Shown here: in pieces, positions 26,649-37,913 of the stretch
Layout: each line of letters opens with the position of its first letter
Numbering within the stretch: the stretch's first letter is position 1
Assembly: GCF_009728735.1 (NCBI RefSeq)
Contig: NZ_CP024637.1
Span: forward strand, 592,761-656,760
Source of the DNA: Pantoea phytobeneficialis
GTDB lineage: Bacteria; Pseudomonadota; Gammaproteobacteria; Enterobacterales; Enterobacteriaceae
DNA length: 64,000 nt
Reading direction: 5' to 3'
The notes under the pieces: generated by a model
The model's input: only the letters and a program-made list of their open reading frames with translations
What the model was told of the DNA's origin: nothing
The model's database searches: none
Position numbers and translations under genes: made by a program

Positions 26649-26730
26649 TGAACATCTGGTTGCCTCTGCCCTACAGCTGATGCACGAACGGCCAGATAAG
26701 CGATCTATTTTGATAAGAGACGAAAAATCC

Positions 26731-28179
26731 ATGTCGAAGAATTATGCCGAGATCTCCCGCGCCATCGTCCAGGCGCTGGGTGGTGCCGAAAACATTGAAG
26801 CCGTCACGCATTGCATGACCCGGCTGAGATTTGTCGTCAAGGACACGGGCCTGGTGGACAACGCCGTGCTGAAAGCAATCCCCGGTGTGATGGGCGTGGT
26901 GCACGCCGATACCCAGTGCCAGGTGATTATCGGCAACAACGTTGGACAGGCGTTTCAGGAAGTGCTGAAGCTGGCAACACCGGGTTCAGCACCTGCCGCA
27001 CAACCCGTACGGCGCAAAATCACCCTGAAACGCATCGGTGCCGGGATTCTTGATGCGCTGGTCGGCACCATGTCACCCCTGATCCCCGCCATTATTGGTG
27101 GTTCGATGGTGAAACTACTCGCCATGATCCTCAATATGACCGGCGTGTTCGCGGAAGGCTCCTCAACGCTGGTGATCCTCAACGTCATCGGCGATGGCGC
27201 ATTTTTCTTCCTGCCGATCATGGTCGCGGCTTCTGCGGCGCTGAAATTTAAAACCAATATGTCGCTGGCGATTGCGATCGCTGGCGTGCTGGTGCATCCC
27301 AATTTTATCGACCTGATGGCTAAAGCCGCACAGGGCCAGGCGGTGGAGTTTGCTTATATCCCGGTGACGGCAGTCAAATATACCTACACCGTGATTCCGG
27401 CTCTGGTGATGACATGGATCCTGTCGCACATTGAACGCATTATCGATCGTATCACCCCGGCAGTGACCAAAAACTTCCTGAAACCGATGTTGATTGTGTT
27501 GGTTGCCGCACCAATCGCCATCGTACTGATTGGCCCGCTGGGTATCTGGATTGGTAGCGGGATTTCCTCGCTGGTGTACACCATCCACGGTTATCTTGGC
27601 TGGCTGTCAGTGGCCATTATGGGGGCGCTCTGGCCCCTGCTGGTGATGACCGGTATGCACCGTGTGTTCACCCCCACCATCATCCAGACTATCGCGGAAA
27701 CCGGCAAAGAAGGCATGGTGATGCCCTCAGAAATTGGAGCCAACCTGTCGCTCGGTGGCTCCTCCCTTGCGGTCGCGTTCAAGACCAAAAACCCGGAACT
27801 GCGTCAGACGGCTTTGGCGGCAGCAGCTTCAGCGATTGTTGCCGGGATTTCAGAACCGGCATTGTATGGCGTGGCGGTGCGGCTAAAACGCCCACTGATC
27901 GCCAGCCTGATCAGTGGCTTTATCTGCGGCGCGGTGGCCGGTATTGGCGGTCTTGCCAGCCATTCGATGGCCTCGCCAGGCCTGTTCACCAGCGTGCAGT
28001 TTTTCGATCCCAATAACCCGATGAGCATCGTCTGGGTCGGTGCAGTGATGGCGCTGTCGGTGGTGCTCTCGTTTGTTTTGACCCTGGTGCTGGGCTTTGA
28101 GGATATCCCGGTTGCGGAATCCAGCCCGAAAAAACCAGACGCGGTGGTTGACGCCGCAAAACCTGTAAACGCCAATTAA
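26731..28179 (+). CDS. ascF: PTS beta-glucoside (arbutin/salicin/cellobiose) EIIBC component AscF
   Basis: 482 residues from the ATG at 26731 (MSKNYAEISRAIV), matching the E. coli AscF start. The EIIB domain occupies about 1-85 with phospho-accepting C28 (VTHCMTRLRF). The EIIC domain, from about 105, has roughly ten transmembrane helices. It brings in and phosphorylates beta-glucosides; a separate EIIA (for example Crr) must supply phosphate because no EIIA domain is present. ascB follows after 12 bases. Confidence 0.94.
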   Translation: MSKNYAEISRAIVQALGGAENIEAVTHCMTRLRFVVKDTGLVDNAVLKAIPGVMGVVHADTQCQVIIGNNVGQAFQEVLKLATPGSAPAAQPVRRKITLKRIGAGILDALVGTMSPLIPAIIGGSMVKLLAMILNMTGVFAEGSSTLVILNVIGDGAFFFLPIMVAASAALKFKTNMSLAIAIAGVLVHPNFIDLMAKAAQGQAVEFAYIPVTAVKYTYTVIPALVMTWILSHIERIIDRITPAVTKNFLKPMLIVLVAAPIAIVLIGPLGIWIGSGISSLVYTIHGYLGWLSVAIMGALWPLLVMTGMHRVFTPTIIQTIAETGKEGMVMPSEIGANLSLGGSSLAVAFKTKNPELRQTALAAAASAIVAGISEPALYGVAVRLKRPLIASLISGFICGAVAGIGGLASHSMASPGLFTSVQFFDPNNPMSIVWVGAVMALSVVLSFVLTLVLGFEDIPVAESSPKKPDAVVDAAKPVNAN

Positions 28180-29622
<1,443 letters not shown>

Positions 29623-29636
29623 TCTGGATTTACATG

Positions 29637-29657
29637 GGGCGACTACTTTGGTCGCCC
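29637..29657 (+). terminator. Hairpin after ascB
   Basis: GGGCGAC-TACTTTG-GTCGCCC, 15 bases past the ascB stop and before the convergent AbiE locus. There is no T-run, so it may be a weak or Rho-assisted terminator. Confidence 0.5.
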
Positions 29658-29679
29658 TCTGACGAGATGAGTCAGCTTA

Positions 29680-30578
29680 TCAACCAGTTAGAATCATTTC
29701 CAGATTTTCCAGTTGAGTCCTCCATGCTTCATGATTATGTTCCCTGAATTTCTCCAGGTTAACCATTTTCCACTTTACCGATGGATAATGCTGGTAATCA
29801 TATATATCCCAGTCTGGTTCCAGTCTATTTAAGGATATCAAAAATCGTTTGTCTTCCTGAGTTAACCGGGTCCTGATAAGGCGAATTAACTCTGACCTTG
29901 TCTCTTCATAATCATCATAACTAAAGGCAACATTGCTCATCCCCTCAAATTGATTCATAAAGGCTACTCTTTGATCTTGTAGATGAGGGTCAAGCATTTC
30001 AAATGTTGGCCGGTTACTACTTACCAGACCAAAAATCAGCCCTTTCTTAATTTCTTCGGTGAAGCCTTCATTGTTCAACAATAATTTCACATCAAACAAA
30101 TCTCGTGGATGTTGTCGATCAAGGGCCGCACACAACTTACCACCAAATAGCTGAGATATTGGTACAATCGGGACGACACAAAATGCATCAAATTGCTCCT
30201 GGGCAGCATCACATAATGGCATCATGATCTTTTCACCGAGCAAACCTCGCCCTACCGGATTCACTTTAATTTTAATCACTACTTCGCTATCTGTGACCTG
30301 TAGTTTTAAACATCCGATCGATGCTGGAAATGCATCGTATTGCGTAATCCAATAATATTTTTTTGAATGCGGATAAGTGCATCATTTATGGCCGTGAGTG
30401 ATGTCGCTCTTTCGGCAATGTCAATATAGGTCAGATCAATATCGACAGAGAGCCTGGGCATATTACGCAGAAACAGATTTATTGCTGTACCGCCATGCAT
30501 AGCTAAGCATTTTTCCTTCGCCACTTCTGGCAATACATCTAATAGCAGCTGAACTTGTTTCTTGTAAGCATTATTCAC
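29680..30578 (-). pseudogene. AbiEii-family nucleotidyltransferase toxin, frameshifted
   Basis: Two reading frames that together make one AbiEii toxin of about 300 residues. The first (30578 to 30306) holds the nucleotidyltransferase start: HGGTAINLFLRNMPRLSVDI, with the GG-T and D-x-D (SVDIDL) motifs. The second (open from about 30310 to 29680) holds GGKLCAALDRQHPRDLFDV and LNRLEPDWDIYDY. Adding one T in the TTTAAAA run near 30308-30310 restores QHRSDVLKLQVTDSEVVIKI, as expected for the family. The copy as given yields only a 90-residue fragment ending RSDV. It could be a real inactivation or a sequencing error in the run. Confidence 0.82.
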
Positions 30579-31345
30579 CGAATTGATTCCAACTCCTTTG
30601 GTACAATTATTTGGTATTTCGGGATATATATCCCGTTATCCACAATGGCTCTTTTCCCTTTGCCAAGATCTATTCTTTCTTTTTTTAAATAATTGAACCA
30701 GTCATGCCCAGCCTTGTCTGCCAAATACATAAACAGACGTTTGACCTTAACCGATGTACACTCTTCCAAAAGTTTTTGCACGGATGTCGGCCTTAGATTA
30801 TTAAGCCCTTCCATCAATTCGTAAACTTCCAGCAACGGTTGCTCTCCCGGACTCAGGTAAAGACACTCCATCACAGCACGAGTGGGGCCGGATACTTTAA
30901 CACTGAAGCCTCTGTGCTCAATATCAACCAAGCCAAGTTCAGCGGGTAAAAAACCAGACAACTTAAAGTTTACCTGCTTCTCCCATTCTTGTTTTACAAA
31001 CCATAGCGGTGGCTTGTCAGCTGGTGAGCCAAATAACATGACACTCTTCTCAGCAAGCCCCAGGTAATGGGACTTGCCTTGTAGTGACAACGCCGTTTTA
31101 GCACCCGGATGCAGAGTCATCCCCAGGTGTGCTTGTAATGCGTAGACTGCCCCCAGATAGTCCACGTCATCATCCCACCGAACCATCGCGCCAGTACCGA
31201 TCGTTCTAAACCACCGACTCTTTCTGTATTGCTTCTGTAACTCAAGGCTATAACCTTGTTGTGCTAACCACGCAGAGGTGAGCACGATTCCTGAAGGAAT
31301 CATGCTCAGTAAAGAGTTTATTTTTGATGTTTTTGGGGTATTCAT
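30575..31345 (-). CDS. AbiEi-family antitoxin
   Basis: 256 residues with the N-terminal winged helix and AbiEi C-terminal domain of type IV abortive-infection antitoxins (WLAQQGYSLELQKQYRKSRW, AKTALSLQGKSHYL, GPTRAVMECLYLSP). It represses its own operon and counters AbiEii without binding it directly. The gene is intact and overlaps the toxin start by four bases (ATGA). Lower G+C than the flanks marks the locus as acquired. The unbroken antitoxin beside a broken toxin is the harmless order of decay. Confidence 0.87.
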   Translation of the reverse strand: MNTPKTSKINSLLSMIPSGIVLTSAWLAQQGYSLELQKQYRKSRWFRTIGTGAMVRWDDDVDYLGAVYALQAHLGMTLHPGAKTALSLQGKSHYLGLAEKSVMLFGSPADKPPLWFVKQEWEKQVNFKLSGFLPAELGLVDIEHRGFSVKVSGPTRAVMECLYLSPGEQPLLEVYELMEGLNNLRPTSVQKLLEECTSVKVKRLFMYLADKAGHDWFNYLKKERIDLGKGKRAIVDNGIYIPKYQIIVPKELESIR

Positions 31346-31443
31346 ACTACCTTTATAGGCATATTTTTAATCCACAGCAACAGGCGGGTTTAAAAAAATG
31401 CATTTTACGGTATTATTTATACCTAAAACATATGAAAAATTTC

Positions 31444-32493
31444 TTACCAGCGCGTAGCCTGCATATCAATCACGAAGCGATACTTCACATCACCGCGCAA
31501 CATGCGCGCAAACGCGGTTTCGATCGCCTCTCCAGCAATCAGTTCAATATCCGCCGTGATAGCGTGTTGACCACAGAAATCCAGCATGTCCTGGGTTTCT
31601 TTGATGCTGCCGATGGACGATCCACTGATGCTGAGACGGCGGTTCACTATCGGGCTGACGTTGGGAGACGGATGCGGCTGCTCGGGAATCCCCACCAGCA
31701 CCAGTTTGCCGTTGGTTTTTAACGTTGCAAGGTAGGGGTCGAGATCGTGCGGGGCAGAGACACAGTCGAGAATCAGGTCCAGAGAAGCCTGGCAGGCCGC
31801 CATCTGCGCGGCATCACGCGAGATGACCACTCGCTTCGCACCTAAGCGCAGCGCATCTTCGCCCTTTTGCGGCGAGGTGGTAAACAAGGTCACTTCGGCA
31901 CCCAGCGCACTCGCCAGTTTTACGGCCATATGCCCTAAACCACCGAGTCCTACCACGCCGACGCGGTCCCCGGCTTTCACGTTACCATAACGCAGTGGCG
32001 ACCATACCGTGACGCCCGCACACAACAGCGGAGCGACACCCGCCAGCGGCAGGTTGGTCGGAATCGCCACGACAAAGTGTTGGTCCGCCACCACATGCTG
32101 CGCATAGCCGCCCCAGGTGCTGCCGCCAGTATATTTATCCGTGCCGTTATAGGTCGCGGTCCATCCGGCTTCACAATATTGTTCTTCCTGCTGCTGGCAG
32201 AAATGACACTCGCGGCAGGAATCGACCATGACGCCGACACCCACTAAATCCCCGGCCTGAAAGCGTGAAACGCTTTTGCCCGTTTCCACAACACGTCCAA
32301 CAATTTCATGTCCCGGCACCAGCGGATAGTTGCTGACGCCCCATTCATTGCGCGCCATATGCAGATCCGAATGGCAAACGCCACAATAAAGGATCTCAAT
32401 TTTGACATCCTGAGCCTGCACGCTGCGCAGCGCGATCTGACCAGAAGAGAGGGGTTGTGTGGCATGGGGTGCGACTAACGCGTTGATTTTCAT
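31444..32493 (-). CDS. Zinc-dependent NADP alcohol/aldehyde dehydrogenase, YahK-like
   Basis: 349 residues from the ATG at 32493, with GGAGG ahead. It belongs to the medium-chain zinc dehydrogenase family. The catalytic zinc site is CGVCHSDLH and GHEIVGRV; the structural zinc is bound by four cysteines in DSCRECHFCQQQEEQYC; the dinucleotide loop is GLGGLGHMAV. Length and C-terminus (GDVKYRFVIDM) match E. coli YahK, an aldehyde reductase of broad range. It is divergent from an HxlR regulator gene. A paralogue lies at 57780-58829. Confidence 0.9.
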   Translation of the reverse strand: MKINALVAPHATQPLSSGQIALRSVQAQDVKIEILYCGVCHSDLHMARNEWGVSNYPLVPGHEIVGRVVETGKSVSRFQAGDLVGVGVMVDSCRECHFCQQQEEQYCEAGWTATYNGTDKYTGGSTWGGYAQHVVADQHFVVAIPTNLPLAGVAPLLCAGVTVWSPLRYGNVKAGDRVGVVGLGGLGHMAVKLASALGAEVTLFTTSPQKGEDALRLGAKRVVISRDAAQMAACQASLDLILDCVSAPHDLDPYLATLKTNGKLVLVGIPEQPHPSPNVSPIVNRRLSISGSSIGSIKETQDMLDFCGQHAITADIELIAGEAIETAFARMLRGDVKYRFVIDMQATRW

Positions 32494-32663
32494 TGCGCCT
32501 CCGAAAGCTTGTGGCAATGGCTGTGTGAAGGCGGCAGACTATAAAGAACAAGGTTCAGAATTGATAGTAGTCACCATTTGGTGACCATCCGAGGAGATAA
32601 GCACATGCCCGCCTGGGTTGACGGTAAATTGATGTTCTTCGCGGATTCCCCCCGCGTCGCCTG

Positions 32664-33035
32664 ATGGATCTTTTTTCTCTGAAGTGGAGCAGCATGGTGC
32701 TGCATGCGTTGTATCACTGGCCGGATCATCGCGCCCGTACTGGCGAACTTCAACGCAGTTTGCAGGGGATTTCGAAGAAGATGCTGTTTCAAACCCTTAA
32801 AGAACTGGAACAGCGCGGCCTGATCGCGCGCCATGTTTATGAGGTGATACCGCCAAAGGTAGATTACCGCCTGACGCCACTCGGTATGACCCTTGCCGCA
32901 CCGATTGAACAGATGTATCAATGGGGACTGGAGAATCAGGCCGCGCTGGACCAGATGGCCGCCAACTACCACGCGGCTACGGACGCGCCATCAAACGTAG
33001 CATGCACAGCTGATCCTGCTCCCGACGCGGATTAA
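32664..33035 (+). CDS. HxlR-family regulator, N-terminus possibly out of frame
   Basis: 123 residues from the ATG at 32664, covering most of an HxlR winged helix (FSLKWSSMVLHALYHWPDHR, GISKKMLFQTLKELEQRGLI). The usual CPxR start of the family is missing. A better ribosome site (GAGGAGATAAGC) precedes an ATG at 32605 that opens a 19-codon frame ending TGATG exactly at 32664. Adding one C to the run at 32648-32653 would join the two into a normal-length protein (ADSPPRRLMDLFSLKWS). Either a frameshift or stop-start re-initiation is possible. Its last 59 bases overlap the convergent XRE gene. It probably controls the divergent dehydrogenase gene. Confidence 0.75.
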   Translation: MDLFSLKWSSMVLHALYHWPDHRARTGELQRSLQGISKKMLFQTLKELEQRGLIARHVYEVIPPKVDYRLTPLGMTLAAPIEQMYQWGLENQAALDQMAANYHAATDAPSNVACTADPAPDAD

Positions 33036-33801
33036 ATACCACCAGGCTCAGACCGGGTTTGCCCTCGACGGCAAAGGTGCTGTACTCCAGCTCCAGCACC
33101 CCTTCGTCCGGTAGCCAGAGTTGTTTAATGCCTTCCCCGTGCTGGCTGACTTCCTGCGATTGCCACAGGTGACGGAAGGTTTCACTCATGGCGCACAACT
33201 CCGCCACCAGCGCACGCACATGTTCGCTGGCCCCGGTGCGCGCCACATCGGCGCGGAAGTTCGCCACCAGGTCGCGCGTGACCTTCTCCCACTCGGGTAA
33301 GCGCTTTTTCATCTGTTCATCGCGGAACATCATTAGCAAGATATTGCGCTGCTCGGGTGGCAGTTGCGCATAATCGACAAAAACTTTGGTGGCCGCCCGA
33401 TTCCACGCCACCACCTGCCATTCGGCGGTTTTCACCAGCGCCGGAGTGCCTGGCATGCTGTCCAGCACCCGTTGCAACGAAGGAGATACGCTCACTCCGC
33501 CCTGCCAACTGACGCCAGGCAGACGATTCTGCGCCAACAGAAACAGGTGATCGCGCTCGGCGGCACTCAACTCCAGCGCCTTCGCTAACCTTTCCAGCAC
33601 CACTTCAGACGGCGCACCGCCTCTGCCCTGTTCCAGCCAGGTATACCAGGTGGTGCTGACGCAGGCGCGTATCGCCACTTCTTCCCGGCGCAGACCCGGG
33701 GTACGACGGCGCTGCATCGGAAAGCCGAGTCGGGCTGCATCCAGCCGCTGGCGGCGTTCACGCAGATAATTGCCCAGCAGATTGTCGTCTTGCATCGTCA
33801 T
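32977..33801 (-). CDS. XRE-type regulator with MmyB-like ligand-binding domain
   Basis: 274 residues. The N-terminal helix-turn-helix is RRTPGLRREEVAIRACVSTT, with WYTWLEQGRG typical of this Streptomyces-MmyB-like family. The C-terminal domain (from about residue 105, VLDSMPGTPALVKTAEWQVV) binds a small hydrophobic ligand in known structures. It is divergent from the epimerase-like gene, which it probably controls. The start is at the first ATG (AGGATAAACACC ahead). Confidence 0.87.
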   Translation of the reverse strand: MTMQDDNLLGNYLRERRQRLDAARLGFPMQRRRTPGLRREEVAIRACVSTTWYTWLEQGRGGAPSEVVLERLAKALELSAAERDHLFLLAQNRLPGVSWQGGVSVSPSLQRVLDSMPGTPALVKTAEWQVVAWNRAATKVFVDYAQLPPEQRNILLMMFRDEQMKKRLPEWEKVTRDLVANFRADVARTGASEHVRALVAELCAMSETFRHLWQSQEVSQHGEGIKQLWLPDEGVLELEYSTFAVEGKPGLSLVVFNPRREQDQLCMLRLMARP

Positions 33802-33905
33802 GGTGTTTATCCTGTTAGTCCCGATACCCGTATAAGCTCACGACTGTTCACCCGATCGCTGGCTTTTATCATAGTGCCTGTTAACAGCCTGTGAGGAGCA
33901 CGAAT

Positions 33906-34793
33906 ATGCGAATTTTTGTGACCGGGGCGAGCGGCTTTGTTGGCTCAGCCATTGTGAAAAAACTGCACGCGCGTGGTCACGCGGTGCTGGGGCTGGCGCG
34001 CAGTGAGGCGTCAGCAGAGAAATTACACCTGCAAGGTGTGACGGTGTTACGCGGCGATCTGGAAGATATAGCCAGCCTGCGCGCCGCCGTGCGCCAGAGC
34101 GACGGCGTGATCCATGCCGGTTATATCCACGACTTCAGCCGCATGGATCACGCTGCCGCGGTTGATCAGCAGGCGATTCTGGCGATGGGCGAGGAACTGG
34201 CCGGTTCCGATCGACCATTGATTGTGACCTCCGGCACCGCCCTGGTGGCACCGGGACGGTTGGCGACTGAGCAGGATCAACCGGTGGCAGGCGCGCATCC
34301 GCGTTCTGCTTCCAACGTAGCGGCACTGGCGCTGGCGGAAAAAGGGGTGCGCGTGGCGCTGGTCCGCTTACCGCCCACGGTGCATGGCGCTGGCGATCAC
34401 GGTTTTGTACCGATGCTGATTAACCTGGCAAAGGAAAAAGGCACGGCGTTTTACGTGGAAAGTGGCGAGAACCGCTGGCCTGCGGTCAATCGCTTTGACG
34501 CTGCCGAGCTGTTTTGCCTGGCGGCAGAGCAGGCGCAAGCGGGAGCGATTTTGCATGCGGTGCAGGAAGAAGGCATCCCCTTCCGCCAGATTGCGGAAAC
34601 CATTGCCGCCGGATTAACGCTACCGATAAAAAGCCTGACGTTGCAGGAGGCACAGGAAGCGCTGGGCTGGATGGCGCGCTTCGCCGCAACCGACAATCCG
34701 ACCTCCAGCAGTTGGACGCGCCAGACCTTTAACTGGCAACCAAACGGTCCGGGTTTGTTGCAGGACATGCGCGAGACGGATTATTTTCTCTAG
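33906..34793 (+). CDS. Extended SDR / NAD-dependent epimerase-like protein
   Basis: 295 residues from the ATG at 33906, preceded by GAGGAG eight bases away; an earlier in-frame start at 33891 overlaps that ribosome site. The Rossmann glycine motif is TGASGFVG (residues 6-13). The active-site YxxxK is not obvious: the helix reads RSASNVAALALAEKG. This is an atypical feature shared by several atypical SDRs that bind NADP without epimerase activity. The function is unknown and the substrate unpredictable. It is divergent from the XRE regulator. Confidence 0.8.
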   Translation: MRIFVTGASGFVGSAIVKKLHARGHAVLGLARSEASAEKLHLQGVTVLRGDLEDIASLRAAVRQSDGVIHAGYIHDFSRMDHAAAVDQQAILAMGEELAGSDRPLIVTSGTALVAPGRLATEQDQPVAGAHPRSASNVAALALAEKGVRVALVRLPPTVHGAGDHGFVPMLINLAKEKGTAFYVESGENRWPAVNRFDAAELFCLAAEQAQAGAILHAVQEEGIPFRQIAETIAAGLTLPIKSLTLQEAQEALGWMARFAATDNPTSSSWTRQTFNWQPNGPGLLQDMRETDYFL

Positions 34794-34805
34794 CTATTCT
34801 GCATC

Positions 34806-34864
34806 GTAGCGGCGCGATTTATCGCGCGTTTTTTTAACACCAAAGGTAAAAATCGCGCCGCTAC
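34806..34864. repeat. Paired palindromic repeat with T-run
   Basis: A full left arm and a truncated right arm between two convergent genes. On the plus strand GCGCGA-TTTA-TCGCGC is followed by GTTTTTTT, making an intrinsic terminator 20 bases after the epimerase-like stop. Confidence 0.8.
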
Positions 34865-34873
34865 GGTTAGCTG

Positions 34874-35695
34874 TTATGCGAACGGAAATTCACGCGCCAG
34901 CAGACGCGCAATCACATTCAGCGCGCCCTCATCATTGTTGCTTTCGGTTTTATAACGCGACACCGCGCTGACTGGCGCGGCGGCATTCGCCATAGCAAAG
35001 CTGTAGCATGCCTGGCGCAGCATTTCGAGGTCGTTAGCACTGTCGCCAATCGCCAGCACCTCACAATCATCAATACCCCATTTCTCCTGCAACAGCGCGA
35101 TACCATGCGCCTTATGGCAGCCGGGGATAATCAAATCGACAAAGCCAAAGCCACTGGAAACCGGGTGCATGATGTTCTCAATCGCATTCAGTTGCGTGTG
35201 CAGACGTTCCAGCAACGCCTCGACACCTTCATGCGCCAGATTGAGCGAAAACTTGAAGATGGTGTCGTCGATATCATAAAGATTGTCGCGTTTTTCCAGA
35301 CGATGGTAATGGTTGGCAAGCATCGCCATCACCTCATCCGGCATCGAGGTATGTACATAGGCACCATTACGGCCACACACCACGGTACTGATCTCAGGCT
35401 CTTTTGCCAGAATATCGAGGATCTGATGCACCGCTGCCGGTGCCAGCTCTCCGCAGAATATCTCTTCGTTGCTGTCCGTTACCCAGGCACCGTTTTCAGC
35501 CACAAAGGCAATTTCGTTTTTGATTTCAGGAAAATAGCGCAGCAGCTGATAATATTGATTGCCGCTGGCGACCACGAAACGGATGCCCTTCTCTTTCAGC
35601 AACGCGTACTGACGCAAAAAGCGTTGTTTGTTGTACTGCTTGTTGTCATCCAGAAATGTGCCATCCATATCCACCGCAATCATTTTCACTGCCAT
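34874..35695 (-). CDS. ybiV: HAD-IIB sugar phosphatase, YbiV/SupH-like
   Basis: 273 residues from the ATG at 35695 (AGGAG ahead). HAD motif I is DMDGTFL, motif II ASGN, motif III a lysine in IIPGCHKAHG, and motif IV GDSANDLEML, with a C2-type cap between. It equals E. coli YbiV in length and in many blocks (VVASGNQYYQLL, DLIIPGCHKAHGI, EGALNVI). YbiV removes phosphate from sugar phosphates such as fructose-1-phosphate and ribose-5-phosphate. In this window ybiU lies 7.6 kb away. Confidence 0.9.
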   Translation of the reverse strand: MAVKMIAVDMDGTFLDDNKQYNKQRFLRQYALLKEKGIRFVVASGNQYYQLLRYFPEIKNEIAFVAENGAWVTDSNEEIFCGELAPAAVHQILDILAKEPEISTVVCGRNGAYVHTSMPDEVMAMLANHYHRLEKRDNLYDIDDTIFKFSLNLAHEGVEALLERLHTQLNAIENIMHPVSSGFGFVDLIIPGCHKAHGIALLQEKWGIDDCEVLAIGDSANDLEMLRQACYSFAMANAAAPVSAVSRYKTESNNDEGALNVIARLLAREFPFA

Positions 35696-35908
35696 AGTGC
35701 TCTCCTGTAACTGTGTGCCGTCAAATCCATCCGGCTTCAAAGGTTTTATTCAGCTTACTCGCGGTGTGGATTAATGAGAATGTGAATTATCAGATTGTTC
35801 ACCGCTTTCAGAGATTTCCAGACCAATTATTACTGTAATTGGCCGCCTTTTTCCCTGATCCAGCTACAGATTCCGGCGAGGGCGTTGGTATCACACCCTC
35901 GCCCGACA

Positions 35909-36610
35909 TCAGGCCGCAGCGCTCTCGCCCCTCAATCCTGCCAGCAGCGTCTGCGAGCTGGCTACCGCACCAAAGATGCCGCCCTGCATATGGATCATGC
36001 TTAAAGCAGCCTCATGATGTTTACGTTCCGTTGCGGCACAACAATCCGCCAATACCAGACATTCAAAGCCACGGTCATTGGCTTCACGTAACGTGGTATG
36101 CACACAAACATCGGTGGTGATGCCGCTGATGATCAGATTACGAATGCCGCGACTGCGCAGAATTAACTCCAGGTCGGTGGCATAAAAAGAGCCTTTACCG
36201 GGTTTATCAATGATCACCTCATCGGGCAGCGGTGCCAGTTCGGGAATGATCTCCCAGCCCGGCTCACCACGTACCAGAATGCGGCCACAGGGGCCGGGCG
36301 CACCAATCTCAGCCTGCATACGCTTTGAACGCCAGCGCTTGTTGGCTGGCAAATCGCTAAGGTCCGGGCGATGCCCTTCGCGCGTGTGAATGATGGGAAA
36401 GCCCAGCGCACGCATGGTTGCCAGCACCTGCTGCAACGGCACGATAGGGGCGCGCGTCAGGGCGATGTCGTAACCCATGCTGTCAACATAACCGCCTTTA
36501 CCACAAAAATCGGTTTGCATATCGATAATCACCAACGCCGTATCGCGCGGGCTGAAGCGACCATCAAACGGCCAGGCATAGGGCGTGGAATCAATGGCAT
36601 AGTCAGGCAT
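35909..36610 (-). CDS. Isochorismatase-fold cysteine hydrolase (biuret/ureide amidohydrolase-like)
   Basis: 233 residues. The catalytic set of the family is present: D30 (VIIDMQTDF), a lysine in DKPGKG (136 or 139) and C169 ([11 protein letters not shown]). The spacing is the same as recalled for biuret hydrolase, and the N-terminal YAWPFDG is also seen in that subfamily. It hydrolyses an amide such as biuret, ureidoacrylate or a related ureide. It is coupled to the NCS1 permease gene (eight-base overlap) and an amidase gene, so the three probably take up and split one nitrogen compound. Confidence 0.82.
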   Translation of the reverse strand: MPDYAIDSTPYAWPFDGRFSPRDTALVIIDMQTDFCGKGGYVDSMGYDIALTRAPIVPLQQVLATMRALGFPIIHTREGHRPDLSDLPANKRWRSKRMQAEIGAPGPCGRILVRGEPGWEIIPELAPLPDEVIIDKPGKGSFYATDLELILRSRGIRNLIISGITTDVCVHTTLREANDRGFECLVLADCCAATERKHHEAALSMIHMQGGIFGAVASSQTLLAGLRGESAAA

Positions 36611-37913
36611 TTTCTTTCTCCAGATTCTGTACGCTGACGGGGCGCTGCATTTTCACAATCAGGGTATAGCTGATTGCCGCGGTCACCAGCCCAATCACCG
36701 CTTCACCAAACTGCGGGAAGGCGACATGCGCCAGCACCGCACACAGGCTGCCAATCGCCCAGGCGGCAAAAGCGCTGCCGCGCAGACGGCGAGTCGGGCG
36801 TTTTTCACTGACTTTCGCCATGAAGATCAAATCGACAATCATGACCGCGCCAAAAGGTGGCACCACGATGCCGAGCAGACTGAGCCATTCAAGGAAGTAA
36901 GACCACACGCCCGCCAGCGCCAGCACGCCGCCAATGGCACCGAGGATCAGCGTCCAGAGTCGCATTTTGCTGCTGAACAGATGACTAAAGCCCACCGCGC
37001 CGTTGTACAGGCAATGGGTGCAGACCGAACCGAGATTGATAAACACAAACAGGAAGGCAACCGTCGAGAGCAAGACGCCGTGGCCCATCAGCATCGGCAG
37101 GAAATTACCGCCGTTGCTCGCCGGATCAACCGCCGCCCCCACCGCCACAATCACCACACCAAACAGGTACGAGATCACGTTCGCCAGCGGGAAGGCCGAG
37201 AACGCGGCGATGACCGCCGAGCGTCCATCTTTGGACCAGCGCGTGAAATCTGCCGTCATGGTGCCTGAATCGGCAAAGCCTGCCACCACCATCGTGACCG
37301 CCGTGCCCATACTCATCGCCCCGGCGGCGCTGGCACTACCCTGCCACTGCGTGAGGGTGCTGAAATCATGGTTTTCCGCAATCAGCCACAATGCCACCAG
37401 CCCGAGCACCACAAACAGCGGTGCGGCGATCATTCCCAGCACCGAAAGCGCCCGCACCCCGAGAAAAGTGACGCCGGTATACAGCACCATCGCGAACGCG
37501 GTCACTGCCAACGCGTTCCAGCCGAAGGTTTGATTAATCACCGTTCCGGTCAGGCCGGTCTGAAAGGCGTACCAGCCAATCACCACCGTCGACAGGAAAC
37601 CGGACACCAGAATGTAGCCTTTCGTACCAAAGGTTCGTTTTGCCTGGAGCGCAAAGTTCATGCCGGTGTTACCGGCAAACCAACTCAGCGCACCCACATA
37701 AGCAAACAACACCAGATTGCCCAGCAGGATGGCAATCAGCGCAGGCCAGAAGCCGAGATGCCAGGTGATGATGCCGCCAAATAACGCATTGGTTAAGATC
37801 ATCGGAAAACCAAACCACACCGCCGAAACGGAACGCGTTGAATGGCGATGGCTAAGGGGAACAGGTTCGTGTTCGAATTCCTGCTCCAGCGCAGGGGAAG
37901 ATTTATCACTCAT
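36603..37913 (-). CDS. NCS1-family nucleobase/allantoin permease, CodB-like
   Basis: 436 residues from the ATG at 37913, which lies inside the end of the amidase gene with GGAG seven bases ahead. About 12 transmembrane helices. TM1 has the motif [16 protein letters not shown], and the central segment includes [17 protein letters not shown], as in cytosine and hydantoin permeases. The substrate is presumably a nitrogen-rich ring or ureide acted on by the two hydrolases of the operon. Confidence 0.87.
   Translation of the reverse strand: MSDKSSPALEQEFEHEPVPLSHRHSTRSVSAVWFGFPMILTNALFGGIITWHLGFWPALIAILLGNLVLFAYVGALSWFAGNTGMNFALQAKRTFGTKGYILVSGFLSTVVIGWYAFQTGLTGTVINQTFGWNALAVTAFAMVLYTGVTFLGVRALSVLGMIAAPLFVVLGLVALWLIAENHDFSTLTQWQGSASAAGAMSMGTAVTMVVAGFADSGTMTADFTRWSKDGRSAVIAAFSAFPLANVISYLFGVVIVAVGAAVDPASNGGNFLPMLMGHGVLLSTVAFLFVFINLGSVCTHCLYNGAVGFSHLFSSKMRLWTLILGAIGGVLALAGVWSYFLEWLSLLGIVVPPFGAVMIVDLIFMAKVSEKRPTRRLRGSAFAAWAIGSLCAVLAHVAFPQFGEAVIGLVTAAISYTLIVKMQRPVSVQNLEKENA

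Noticed and set aside
30300..30320. Programmed -1 frameshift in the AbiEii toxin
   Set aside because: The zero-frame codons at the site (GTT TAA) would not re-pair well after a slip, and relatives are read in one frame; a lost base is simpler.
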